Translations under genes and position numbers: made by a program
Shown: piece by piece, positions 7,473 to 15,792 of the stretch
Position numbering within the stretch: the stretch's first letter is position 1
How the letters are laid out: each line of letters opens with the position of its first letter
Origin: Micromonospora sp. NBC_01740
GTDB taxonomy: Bacteria > Actinomycetota > Actinomycetes > Mycobacteriales > Micromonosporaceae
DNA: 64,000 nt
Direction: 5' to 3'
NCBI RefSeq assembly: GCF_035920365.1
Contig: NZ_CP109150.1
Location: 4,588,001 to 4,652,000, forward strand
Notes under the pieces: generated by a model
Seen by the model: only the letters and a program-made list of their open reading frames with translations
Told to the model about the DNA's origin: nothing
The model's database searches: none

Positions 7473-8558
7473 TCAGACGCGGGAGGTGAAGGTCGCCAGG
7501 AACCGGTGCGGGGTGACCACCCCGGCGTTGTCGAAGCAGATCACGTCCACCTCGACGTCGAGCGCGGTCGACCAGGGCTGGGTCAGGTGGCAGTAGTTCG
7601 AACCGACCCCCTGCGCCACCACCTGGACGTGCGTCTCCGCGACTCCGAGCTGCGGGAACTTCGCCAGGTAGCGGCCGGCCGGGGCGATCGCCGCGACGGT
7701 GTTGGCGCCGACGCCGAGCACCGAGTTGTCGTTGGTCGGCCCGCCCACCGCGGTGCCCAGGTAGCCGAAGCGCGACGGCGGGGCGAGCGAGCCGATCACC
7801 GGCCGCCGACGGTGGTAGGACAGGGCGAAGTCGGTGGCCGCCGGCGCGCCCGCCTGGTCGAAGCAGGACACGTTCGCGGCCACGTCGACGCCTGAGAAGG
7901 ACCAGCTGCCGATCTTGCAGCGGCGCGGTGCCGCGTTCGGCTGGACCGCGGTGACCTGCACGTCGCCGGCCAGCGCGCCGGCGAGCCCGACGCCCGGCAG
8001 CTTCACCGCCCACTGGCCGACGCCCAGTGGTCCGATGCCGTTCGCCGCCCCCGTCGAGTTGTACGACTGGACGAGCGCGCCGCCGGCCTGTTGGACGTAC
8101 GCGTGGGCGGTGCCCGGCGGCAGCACGCCGCTGCTGGTGGTCCACAGGACGGTGAACGGGGTGTCGTCGCGGTCCCCGCCCGGCTTGTGGCACTGCACGT
8201 CGACGATCTGGTCGGGGCCGGAGGAGAACCAGCGGACGACCTCGCAGTAGTGGCCGGTGCGGTTGACCGGGGTCACGTGCGGCACCCCCCGGGCGCCGGC
8301 GCCGATCTGCGGGAAGCGCACCTGGAACCGGCCCGGGGCGAGCTTGCCCCCCTGCGCCCAGGCGGCGGGGAAGGCGGTCTTCCAACTGCCCCACTGCCGG
8401 GTGGTGTCGAGCACCGTCCAGGCCGGCACGGTCGGGTCCTTGACGTAGGCGAAGCCCCACAGGTCGGCGGTGGCCGCCACGGCCGGGCCGGCCGGCGCGA
8501 GTGCGCCGGCGGCCAGCACGGCGGCCAGCGCGGCGGCGGCGAGCGAACGGAGTCGCAT
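7473..8558 (-). CDS. Secreted protein with three internal repeats, unknown function
   Basis: 361 aa. An N-terminal signal peptide (MRLRSLAAAALAAVLAAGAL, cleavage likely after AVAA near residue 29) is followed by three roughly 105-residue repeats. Each has an aromatic start (WGFAYV, AHAYVQQ, FGYLGTA), a central GxxxxxFPQxG/LPGVG strand, and a Cys pair (YCEVVRW...VQC, RCKIGSW...VSC, YCHLTQP...VIC) that probably forms one disulfide per repeat. The ATG at 8558 has AGGAGGAAAG directly upstream. It is divergent from the debranching-enzyme gene. No catalytic motif is visible; a surface or adhesive role is a guess. Confidence 0.75.
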   Translation of the reverse strand: MRLRSLAAAALAAVLAAGALAPAGPAVAATADLWGFAYVKDPTVPAWTVLDTTRQWGSWKTAFPAAWAQGGKLAPGRFQVRFPQIGAGARGVPHVTPVNRTGHYCEVVRWFSSGPDQIVDVQCHKPGGDRDDTPFTVLWTTSSGVLPPGTAHAYVQQAGGALVQSYNSTGAANGIGPLGVGQWAVKLPGVGLAGALAGDVQVTAVQPNAAPRRCKIGSWSFSGVDVAANVSCFDQAGAPAATDFALSYHRRRPVIGSLAPPSRFGYLGTAVGGPTNDNSVLGVGANTVAAIAPAGRYLAKFPQLGVAETHVQVVAQGVGSNYCHLTQPWSTALDVEVDVICFDNAGVVTPHRFLATFTSRV

Positions 8559-8790
8559 CTTTCCTCCTGATGACGACGGTCGGGTCGGCAAGCAGCGTGC
8601 GCCGAGACCGGGGCCGTCACTGTCGGCAACCGCACAGTCGCGTGTCGTAAGTCCGCCGCTGTCGGCACCCGGCCTGGGGCCCGTCGGCCGAGGGCCGTGG
8701 TTCCGCACGGCGTCCCCCCGTGAACGGTTCCGCGCCGGTTCATCCGGAGCGGGTGATGACGGACAGTAGCGGTCTTCCTACGGTGGAGGC

Positions 8791-10944
8791 ATGGCTGTCG
8801 TTCGTCCGACCCCCGCCGACCCCACACCCGGCCTGCGGGCCGCCGCCGGGCAGAGCGGCGACCAGCGGGCCATGCCGCCCGAGCTGGGCCCGGACTCCAT
8901 CGCGGTGCTCAGCGGCCCGACCTTCATGTACTCCGACCCCTGCGGGGACGTGCCGCCGGGCAGCATCGGCGGTTTGGTGCACCTGGACACCCGGCTGCTC
9001 AGCGGCTGGGTGCTCACCGTCAACGGCGAGCAGCTGCTGGTGCTGCGCGCCGAGACCGTCGACCACTACTCGGCCCAGTACGTGCTGACCAACCCGGCCC
9101 AGTCCGGCCTGCCACCGGACAGCCTGGGCATGCGGCGGCTGCGGTACGTCGGCGACGGCTTCCACGAGCGGGTGGAGATGGTGTCCTTCCGGCCGGAACC
9201 GGTCCGGTTGGAGCTGCGGCTGGCCGTGGGCGTCGACTTCGCCGACCTGTTCGAGGTCAAGTCGGGGGTTCGGGACCGCTCCGCGGAGATCACCCGCAGC
9301 CACGCGCAGGACGGCTCGGAACTGTGCTTCACGTACGCCCGGGGAGATTTCGCCGCCGAGACCCGGGTCTGCTGCTCCCGGCCGGCGGACCGCGTCGAGG
9401 GCGACGACCTCGTCTGGGACATCACCCTGCACAGACGGGAGGAGTGGTACGTCGACCTGCACGTGCCGCTGCCACCGGGAATGGGGGTGGTGGAGCCGGT
9501 CCGGGGCGACATCGCCGACGTGTTCCACCGCCGCGCCGACGACCCGGTGCGCCGCTGGGCCCTCGGGCGGGCGGTGCTGCGCAGCGACAACCAGGCGCTG
9601 GCGCGGACGCTTGCGCAGACCCGCGACGACCTGGCGGCGCTGCGCCTCGACCTGGAGGTCAAGGGGCAGCGCATCATGCTCCCCGGCGCCGGCCTGCCCT
9701 GGTTCCTCTCCGTCTTCGGCCGCGACACCCTCATCACCGCGTACCAGACGCTGGTCGCGGGCCCGGCCCTGGCGAAGGGCGCGCTGCTCGCGCTGGCCCG
9801 GTTGCAGGGCGACACGTGCGACGACTTCACCGACGAGGAGCCCGGCAAGATCCTGCACGAGGTGCGCAGCGGCGAGCTGACCAGGACGGGAGTGAAGCCG
9901 TACGGGCCGTACTACGGCTCTGCCGACGCCACCCAGCTCTGGCTGGTCCTGCTGTCGGAGTACTGGCGGTGGACCGGCGACGACGAGACCGTGCGCTTCC
10001 TGCGTGACAACGCGCTCGCCGCGCTGCACTGGATCGACCGGTACGGCGACCGCGACGACGACGGATACGTCGAGTACGCGACGCGCTCCCCGGAAGGGCT
10101 GGGCAACCAGTGCTGGCGCGACTCCCCGGACGGCGTCTGCTTCGCCGACGGCCGCATCCCGGTGCTGCCGATCGCCACCAGCGACCTGCAGGGCTACACC
10201 TACGACGCGAAGCTGCGCCTGGCCGAGCTGGCCGACGGGCCGCTCGCCGACCCCGACCTGGCCCGCCGGCTGCGCGCCGACGCCGAGGCGCTGTACGAGC
10301 GCTTCAACCGCGACTTCTGGATCGACGCCCGGGGCGGCTTCTACGCGGTCGGGTTGGACGGCGACAAGAACCCGATCGACTCGAAGACCTCCAACATGGG
10401 GCACCTGCTGTGGAGCGGGATCGTGCCGCCGGAGCGGGCCGGCGCGGTGGTGCGGCAGCTGATGGGCGAGGACATGTTCTCCGGTTGGGGGATCCGCACG
10501 CTCTCCTGGGACGACCGGCTCTACAACGCCCTCGGCTACCACCTGGGCACCGTCTGGCCGCACGACAACTCGCTGGCGGCGCTCGGCATGGCCCGCTACG
10601 GCTACCGGGCGGAGGCGAACCGGGTGAGCCTCGCCCTGCTCGAGGCGGCCGAGCAGTTCGGTCACCGGCTGCCGGAGGCGATGAGCGGGTTCCCCCGGGA
10701 GCGGCTGCTCTTCGCGATCCCGTACCCGACCGCGTGCAGCCCGCAGGCGTGGGCGGCCGGCGCGCCGCTGGCCTTCGTCCGGGCGATGCTCAACCTGAAC
10801 CCGGTGGATGGCCGGCTGGTCCTCGACCCCGACATCCCGCACGAGATCGGGCGGATCGCCGCCGAGCGGGTGCGGGCGTTCGGACGCTGCTGGGAGGTGG
10901 AGGCGGTCGGGCAGACCGGGCACGTCCGGCTGGCGGAGTGCTGA
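8791..10944 (+). CDS. Amylo-alpha-1,6-glucosidase / glycogen-debranching-type protein
   Basis: 717 aa. The N-terminal third (residues 30-230) is a GDE_N-type beta-sandwich beginning LSGPTFMYSDPCGDVPPGSIGGLVHLDTRLLSGW. From about residue 280 comes an (alpha/alpha)6 barrel with PGAGLPWFLSVFGRDTLITAYQ, GYVEYATRSPEGLGNQCWRDSPD and LGYHLGTVWPHDNSLAALGMARYG, the usual acidic-site blocks of GH13-independent debranching enzymes of the trehalase-like clan. It should cleave alpha-1,6 branches or a related oligosaccharide in the cytoplasm; no signal peptide is present. The ATG at 8791 has GGTGGAGGC adjacent. It is separate from the GH13 debrancher at 39.9 kb, so the genome has two routes. Confidence 0.85.
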   Translation: MAVVRPTPADPTPGLRAAAGQSGDQRAMPPELGPDSIAVLSGPTFMYSDPCGDVPPGSIGGLVHLDTRLLSGWVLTVNGEQLLVLRAETVDHYSAQYVLTNPAQSGLPPDSLGMRRLRYVGDGFHERVEMVSFRPEPVRLELRLAVGVDFADLFEVKSGVRDRSAEITRSHAQDGSELCFTYARGDFAAETRVCCSRPADRVEGDDLVWDITLHRREEWYVDLHVPLPPGMGVVEPVRGDIADVFHRRADDPVRRWALGRAVLRSDNQALARTLAQTRDDLAALRLDLEVKGQRIMLPGAGLPWFLSVFGRDTLITAYQTLVAGPALAKGALLALARLQGDTCDDFTDEEPGKILHEVRSGELTRTGVKPYGPYYGSADATQLWLVLLSEYWRWTGDDETVRFLRDNALAALHWIDRYGDRDDDGYVEYATRSPEGLGNQCWRDSPDGVCFADGRIPVLPIATSDLQGYTYDAKLRLAELADGPLADPDLARRLRADAEALYERFNRDFWIDARGGFYAVGLDGDKNPIDSKTSNMGHLLWSGIVPPERAGAVVRQLMGEDMFSGWGIRTLSWDDRLYNALGYHLGTVWPHDNSLAALGMARYGYRAEANRVSLALLEAAEQFGHRLPEAMSGFPRERLLFAIPYPTACSPQAWAAGAPLAFVRAMLNLNPVDGRLVLDPDIPHEIGRIAAERVRAFGRCWEVEAVGQTGHVRLAEC

Positions 10945-10995
10945 GTCGTCCGACCCGCCACGTTTGCCCCGCCCAGGGGTGGGAACGGGGCGGCA

Positions 10996-12297
10996 ATGAC
11001 GAAACCTCGTGTGGTGATCGTGGGGGCCGGGTTCGCCGGTTACCACGCGGCGAAGACGTTGAGCCGGCTGGCCCGGGGCCGGGCCGAGATCGTGGTGCTG
11101 AACTCCACCGACTACTTCCTCTACCTGCCGCTGCTGCCCGAGGTGGCCGCCGGCGTGGTCGAGCCCCGACGGATCTCCGTGCCGCTGACCGGGACGCTCG
11201 ACGGGGTGCGGGTGCTCATCGGCGAGGCCGACCACGTGGACCTCCAGAACCGCTGGGTCGGCTTCACCCAGCCGGAGGGGGACCGCAACCGGATCGCGTA
11301 CGACCGGCTGGTGCTGGCCGTCGGCAGCGTCAACAAGCTGCTGCCGATCCCCGGTGTGACCGAGTACGCCCACGGCTTCCGTGGCCTGCCCGAGGCCCTC
11401 TACCTGCACGACCACGTGATCCGGCAGATCGAGCTGGCCGAGCAGACCGACGACCCGGCCGAGCAGCAGGCGCGCGCCACGTTCGTGGTCGTCGGCGCCG
11501 GCTACACCGGGACCGAGGTGGCCGCGCACGGCCAACTCTTCACCGACGAGTTGGTCTCCCAGCGCCCCCGACTCAAGATCCGCCCGAAGTGGATGCTGCT
11601 CGACGTCGCGCCCCGGGTGCTGCCGGAGCTGGACCAGCGGATGTCGGAGACCGCCGACCGCGTGCTGCGCCGTCGGGGCGTGGACGTGCGGATGGGCACG
11701 TCGGTGGCTGTGGCGACCGCCGACGGGGTGACGCTCACCGACGGCGACTACGTGCCCACCTGCACCCTGGTCTGGTGCGTCGGCGTGCGTCCCGACCCGT
11801 TCGTCGCCGAGCTGGGACTGCGCACCGAGCGGGGCCGGCTGGTCGTCGACGAGTACCTCAGCGTCCCCGGCTTCCCGGAGGTGTACGCCTGCGGCGACGC
11901 GGCCGCCGTGCCGGACCTGGCCCGCCCGGGGCAGATCTGCACCATGACGGCGCAGCACGCGCAGCGGCAGGGCAAGCTGGCCGCGCACAACATCGCCGCC
12001 TCCTACGGGCAGGGGCGACGCAGGCCGTACAAGCACCACGACCTGGGCTGGGTGGTCGACCTGGGCGGCAAGGACGCGGCGGCGAACCCGTTGAAGGTGT
12101 CGCTGTCCGGGCTGCCCGCCAAGGCGGTCACCCGCGGCTACCACCTGCTGGCGATGCCGGGCAACCGGATCCGGGTGGGCGCCGACTGGATGCTCGACGC
12201 CGCGCTGCCGCGCCCGGCCGTGCAGCTCGGCCTGGTCCCGGCCAACGCCGTGCCGCTGGAGAGCTCCTCGCCTGAGGTGGCCGTCCGGGCGCGCTGA
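10996..12297 (+). CDS. Type II NADH dehydrogenase-like FAD/NAD(P) oxidoreductase
   Basis: 433 aa with two Rossmann folds: VVIVGAGFAGYHAAKTLSRL at residue 6 (FAD) and FVVVGAGYTGTEVAAHGQL near residue 164 (NAD(P)H). The first redox-family block after it (YFLYLPLLPEVAAGVVEPRRI) and the second FAD contact VYACGDAAAVPDL near residue 297 match NDH-2 proteins, which oxidise NADH and reduce membrane quinone without pumping protons. Membrane attachment would be peripheral through C-terminal residues. The ATG at 10996 has GGGGCGG upstream. It is 51 bp past the debranching gene and could be cotranscribed. Confidence 0.88.
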   Translation: MTKPRVVIVGAGFAGYHAAKTLSRLARGRAEIVVLNSTDYFLYLPLLPEVAAGVVEPRRISVPLTGTLDGVRVLIGEADHVDLQNRWVGFTQPEGDRNRIAYDRLVLAVGSVNKLLPIPGVTEYAHGFRGLPEALYLHDHVIRQIELAEQTDDPAEQQARATFVVVGAGYTGTEVAAHGQLFTDELVSQRPRLKIRPKWMLLDVAPRVLPELDQRMSETADRVLRRRGVDVRMGTSVAVATADGVTLTDGDYVPTCTLVWCVGVRPDPFVAELGLRTERGRLVVDEYLSVPGFPEVYACGDAAAVPDLARPGQICTMTAQHAQRQGKLAAHNIAASYGQGRRRPYKHHDLGWVVDLGGKDAAANPLKVSLSGLPAKAVTRGYHLLAMPGNRIRVGADWMLDAALPRPAVQLGLVPANAVPLESSSPEVAVRAR

Positions 12298-12357
12298 CCG
12301 CCGCCCGGTGCGCTCGCGGCCGACCGCCGACAGGTTCCGCTCCCTGGGCGGGTCGCC

Positions 12358-13152
12358 TCAGCGCGGGGCGAGGGCGGCGTCCGTGGCGGGACGGGCGCCG
12401 GCGACGAACGCGTCCAGGGTCGCCCCGTGCAGCACCCCGCCGGGCACCGGATCCCGTGCGGCCCGGGCGGACAGCCGGGCCACCGGCAGCCGCCCGGGGC
12501 GCAGCGCGGCGGCGAACACCAGGTTGCCGTACCGCCGCCCGCGCAGCATCCGGCGGTCGGCGACCAGGCAGACGTCGGCGAAGACCGCCCGCAGGGTGGC
12601 CGCCTGGACCCGGGCGAAGACCAGCGGCGGCAGGTCGGTCACGTTGACGAGGAGTACGCCGTCGGGGCGCAGCGTCCGGGCCACCTCGGTGACGAACTCG
12701 ACGCTGCGCACGTGGGCGGGCATCCGCGCCGCCCGGTAGATGTCGGCGAGCACCAGGTCGTAGCCGGCCGCGGGCGCCCGGGTCACCGCGTCCCGGGCGT
12801 CGGCCACCCGCACGTCGACGCCGACGGGTGGCGCGGGCAGGTCCCGCGCCACCAGGTCGACCACGGCCGGATCGCGTTCCACGACCAGTTGCGGCGAGCC
12901 GGGCCGGGTGGCGGCCACGTAGCGGGGCAGGGTCAGCGCGCCGCCGCCCAGGTGCAGCACGGCCAGCGGCCGGCCGGGCGGCGCCGCCAGGTCGGCCACG
13001 GCGGCCATCCGCCGCACGTACTCGAAATGCAGGTGCCGGGGATCGGCCACGTCCACGTAGGACTGCTCCACGCCGGCGGCGAGGAGCGTACGCCCGGTGG
13101 GGCGGGCCGGGTCGACGACCAGCTCCAGCCGGGGCGCGTCGGAGGGGTCCAC
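12358..13152 (-). CDS. Spermidine-synthase-like methyltransferase-fold protein
   Basis: 264 aa. The Rossmann-type core shows LAVLHLGGGALTLPRYVAATRPGSPQLVVERDPAVVDLV (residues about 63-100), then DVRVADARDAV and YDLVLADIYRAARMPAHVRSVEFVTEV, the order seen in polyamine synthase family proteins. The second Asp of the amine-donor site is present (DIY), but the N-terminal tetramerisation hairpin is short. Actinomycete members usually have no proven aminopropyl-transferase activity, so the product may be a related methyltransferase. Start is GTG 13152; an upstream hairpin (13178-13205) isolates it from the next gene on this strand. Confidence 0.75.
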   Translation of the reverse strand: MDPSDAPRLELVVDPARPTGRTLLAAGVEQSYVDVADPRHLHFEYVRRMAAVADLAAPPGRPLAVLHLGGGALTLPRYVAATRPGSPQLVVERDPAVVDLVARDLPAPPVGVDVRVADARDAVTRAPAAGYDLVLADIYRAARMPAHVRSVEFVTEVARTLRPDGVLLVNVTDLPPLVFARVQAATLRAVFADVCLVADRRMLRGRRYGNLVFAAALRPGRLPVARLSARAARDPVPGGVLHGATLDAFVAGARPATDAALAPR

Positions 13153-13177
13153 CCCGGCAGGCTAGCCGAGCCGGGGC

Positions 13178-13205
13178 GGGCCGGCGGGTGGACGTCCGCC
13201 GGCCC
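13178..13205 (-). terminator. Hairpin terminator between two minus-strand genes
   Basis: Perfect 10-bp inverted repeat (GGGCCGGCGG at 13178-13187, complement at 13196-13205) with an 8-base loop, 10 bp downstream of the DUF2267 gene stop and upstream of the spermidine-synthase-like start. No U-tract. Confidence 0.6.
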
Positions 13206-13214
13206 GTACGCCGG

Positions 13215-14195
13215 TCAGCCGGTCGCCATCCCGGCGCCCGCCTCGTCGATCGCGTCGTCGACGGCGTGGGCGAGGTCCACGTCCATCGCGGTCACCGCGC
13301 CGGCCTGCCGGGACCGTACGGTCAGTATGGCGGTGCCCGGGTCGGGGCGACCGATGCGCGGGCCGCGACCGGTCTCCTGGCGCAGCCGGTCGATCCGGTC
13401 CAGCACCCGGTCCAGGTTGTCCGCCGGCAGCTCCAGCGTGCGGGACAGCGCCTCGCCGTCGCCGGACCAGTAGGGCAGCGCGCCGAGTGCCTTCCGCAGG
13501 TCGGTGTCGCTCAGCGGGGGCGTCGCGCTGACCGCGCCGACCACCCCGCCACCGACGGACGGCGGCTCCAGCAGGTCACGCAGGCCGTCCGGCACGTGCA
13601 GCGACTCGATCAGGTCGCCGTCGTGGTCGGCCAGCGCCGCCACGGTCGCCTCCGCCTGGTAGCGGGCCTGCTCCGGGGTACGGCCGCTGATCCGGCCCAC
13701 CTCGGCCAGGAAGCCGGGCAGGTCCGGGCGTCGCCTGATGCCGTCCACGGGAAGGACGTCGTGCAGCTTCGTCGGCACCGCTGCCAGCAGCCGCCGGCGT
13801 TCCGCCTCGCCGAGGGCGAAGGCCAGGACCAGCACGGTCGACTCGACGCCCACCTTGGCGGTCCGGAAGTCGGTACCGGTACGGCGGACGACGTCGTCGA
13901 CCAGCGCGTGGTAGCCCAGCGGGGTCCCCTCCGGCGCACCCGAGCCCCGGTCGGGCAGGGGGCGGGGGGACTCCGGGACGCCCGCCGCCGGCGGCGCCGG
14001 CCCACCCCGCGTGCTGTCCGGCTTGTGGCGGCTGCCGGCCGGCGGCGGACCGGCGCGCTTGCCCTGCTCCAGGTGGGTGAGCTGCTTGGAGGCGCTCAGG
14101 CTGGCCCCCGTCTCGCTGGCCTGCATGCCGCGCTCCCGGGCCTGGCGGGCCAGCGCGCGGCGACGTTGGTTGTCGCCCTCCATCTGCTTGCGCAT
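13215..14195 (-). CDS. DUF2267 protein with degenerate pterin-carbinolamine-dehydratase-like C-terminus
   Basis: 326 aa. Residues 1-95 are basic, low complexity and likely disordered (QMEGDNQRRRALARQARER ... PPPAGSRHKPDSTRGG). Residues 95-215 form a DUF2267-like helical domain (YHALVDDVVRRTGTDFRTAKVGVESTVLVLAFALG and its second half). The last 95 residues (LSDTDLRKALGALPYWSGDGEALSRTLELP ... GAVTAMDVDLAHAVDDAID) look like a 4a-hydroxytetrahydrobiopterin dehydratase fold, but the paired catalytic histidines are absent. The ATG at 14195 has GCGAGGTG upstream. The N-terminal tail looks nucleic-acid-binding. Function unknown. Confidence 0.7.
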   Translation of the reverse strand: MRKQMEGDNQRRRALARQARERGMQASETGASLSASKQLTHLEQGKRAGPPPAGSRHKPDSTRGGPAPPAAGVPESPRPLPDRGSGAPEGTPLGYHALVDDVVRRTGTDFRTAKVGVESTVLVLAFALGEAERRRLLAAVPTKLHDVLPVDGIRRRPDLPGFLAEVGRISGRTPEQARYQAEATVAALADHDGDLIESLHVPDGLRDLLEPPSVGGGVVGAVSATPPLSDTDLRKALGALPYWSGDGEALSRTLELPADNLDRVLDRIDRLRQETGRGPRIGRPDPGTAILTVRSRQAGAVTAMDVDLAHAVDDAIDEAGAGMATG

Positions 14196-14408
14196 GGTGA
14201 CACCTCGCTTCCGCTGGTGTTTCCTCGCTTCCGCCGGTCGCCTTCCCGCCGGCGCCGGCACCGAAACGGACGCCGACGGCCGGGCCGGCGATGCCCGGAT
14301 GGGCGGCGGGACAGCTTCATCCGGCGGGGGTGAGGGGCGGTCACCCGGCGGGAGCCGACGATCGCAGCGGACCGGAGAACTTCCGAGAACGCGGAAGGAC
14401 AGGTCGTG

Positions 14409-14723
14409 ATGAAGAGGATCGTCGAGATCGTTCCCGCCCGACCCGGCTGGTACGCCCGCTGGCGCCTCTCGCCCGAGGACACCCGCTGCTACCCCGTGAG
14501 CCTGTGGGCGCTGCTGGAGGAGGGCGACGGCTCGGGGCGTGAGGTGGTCGGGGTGGACTGCATCGGGCAGTGGCCCGGGGCGGACGACAACGAGGCGGGT
14601 GGGGTGTTCGTCCGCTATCTCTTCCAGACTCCCGATTCCGGGCCGCCGGAGGACGCCGAGCCGCCGACGACGGGGCAGCGGCGGACCACCGGACCCCGGC
14701 TGCAACCACTCACCGCACCCTGA
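14409..14723 (+). CDS. Conserved small protein, unknown function
   Basis: 104 aa starting MKRIVEIVPARPGWYARWRLSPEDTR, with a central VVGVDCIGQWPGADDNEAGG strand-turn element and a Pro/Thr-rich unstructured tail (PPEDAEPPTTGQRR). A GTG three bases earlier is an equally possible start; GGACAGG lies just upstream. No membrane segment. It is not a recognised family; a small beta-rich fold seems likely. A convergent hairpin terminator (14734-14766) follows. Confidence 0.55.
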   Translation: MKRIVEIVPARPGWYARWRLSPEDTRCYPVSLWALLEEGDGSGREVVGVDCIGQWPGADDNEAGGVFVRYLFQTPDSGPPEDAEPPTTGQRRTTGPRLQPLTAP

Positions 14724-14733
14724 GCCTCACTCC

Positions 14734-14766
14734 GGCCCCCGGCCCCTGGTCCCAGGGTCGGGGGCC
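14734..14766. terminator. Bidirectional hairpin terminator
   Basis: Long imperfect hairpin: outer stem GGCCCCCG (14734-14741) with its complement at 14759-14766, inner stem CCCTG with CAGGG around a 4-base loop. It lies between the convergent small-protein and STAS genes and can serve both. Confidence 0.6.
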
Positions 14767-14797
14767 ACCCCTCGCCCCGCGCGGAGCCCGGCCGGCC

Positions 14798-15142
14798 TCA
14801 GCCCGCCCGGCGGGTGGCGCCGTCGGTGCCGTGTTCCACCGCGAGCAGCTCGGTCAGGCCGGTGCGGTCGAGCAACTGCTGGAGCTGGGAACCGACCCCG
14901 GTGAGCCGGACCGCGCCCGTGCCGTCGTGATGGGCGGTCAGGAACGCGCTGAGCCCGGACGAGTCGCACAGGCTGACCGCGCTCAGGTCGAACAGGAGCT
15001 CCTGGTAGCCGTCCCGGCGCAGCTCGGCGGTGGCGGCGACGAGCTCCGGGGCGGTGTCGAAGTCCAGCTCACCGGACAGCCGGAGCCGGGCGCGCCCGGC
15101 GTCGAGCCGGGTCACCTCGATGGTCAACAGCTGAGCGGCCAT
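14798..15142 (-). CDS. STAS-domain anti-sigma factor antagonist
   Basis: 114 aa, a stand-alone STAS domain. The signature around the phosphorylatable serine is LSAVSLCDSSGLSAFLTA, with Ser61 following Asp60, and the N-terminal LRLSGELDFDTAPEL strand-helix is typical. Such proteins bind an anti-sigma kinase (RsbW/SpoIIAB type) when dephosphorylated and release the sigma factor. No kinase of that type is encoded in this window. It is divergent from, and 650 bp away from, a SpoIIE-type phosphatase that could dephosphorylate it. Start is ATG 15142. Confidence 0.88.
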   Translation of the reverse strand: MAAQLLTIEVTRLDAGRARLRLSGELDFDTAPELVAATAELRRDGYQELLFDLSAVSLCDSSGLSAFLTAHHDGTGAVRLTGVGSQLQQLLDRTGLTELLAVEHGTDGATRRAG

Positions 15143-15199
15143 GCGCCCATGTTCCCAGTCGCGGGCCCGGGTGCAAAGCGGGGGGCCGGGCGGAGCGCG

Positions 15200-15592
15200 T
15201 CAGGCGGTGCTGGCGGCGCCCTCCGCCGCCGTCAGGCTCTCGCCGAGCGGCCGAGCGAGCAGGCCCGTGACGCCCGTCATGTCGAGGATCGTCGCCAGGA
15301 ACCGGGGCACGGCGCACAGCCGGAGGGCGGTGCCGCACTGCTGCCCCTCGCGCCACGCGTGCACGATCACCCCCAGGCCGGTGCTGTCGATGAAGAGCAG
15401 GCCGGTGAAGTCGAGGACGAGGGCCGGCGGAGCATCGGCGAGCATCCGGTCGACCTCGGCGCGCAGCGGCCCGGCGGTGGTGTAGGCGAGGTCGCCCTCG
15501 ACCCGGATGACCGGTGCGGCGGGATCCGACCGGTCGACGGTCATGCTCAACGGAGTCGCCTCGGGTTGGCTCCGACGGGACAGCACGCTCAC
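15200..15592 (-). CDS. STAS-domain anti-sigma factor antagonist
   Basis: A second STAS protein. It has the GLLFIDSTGLGVIVHAWR block, with the target Ser in DST, and the strand VIRVEGDLAYTTAGPLRAEVDRML. The start is uncertain: GTG 15592 follows GAAAGGG closely (130 aa), while ATG 15544 gives a tighter 114-aa STAS domain but lacks a good ribosome-binding site. It lies 57 bp upstream of the other minus-strand STAS gene, probably in one operon, and faces the phosphatase gene across a 200-bp divergent region. Confidence 0.85.
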   Translation of the reverse strand: MSVLSRRSQPEATPLSMTVDRSDPAAPVIRVEGDLAYTTAGPLRAEVDRMLADAPPALVLDFTGLLFIDSTGLGVIVHAWREGQQCGTALRLCAVPRFLATILDMTGVTGLLARPLGESLTAAEGAASTA

Positions 15593-15792
15593 GCCCTTTC
15601 GCAGGCCGCCGAGGGGCGGGGATGCAGGGATCGTAACAACGCGCCGCAGGTCCCGCCGGGCACCGAGCGGCGACCGCACGACGGGCGTCGGGTGGCGTTC
15701 GCGGCACACGGGCGTAGGGTGGGTGCGAGAGATCTGACCACCTGTGCTGCCTCCCGGTGGTACGGGTTTCGACAAGGAGTGGGGCTCAGCCG

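Noticed and set aside
8740..12144. A 1134-residue open frame on the minus strand opposite the debranching enzyme and flavoprotein genes
   Set aside because: High-GC DNA gives long non-coding frames. The two plus-strand genes have clear family motifs and good starts; the antisense product is low complexity with His/Gln/Arg runs.
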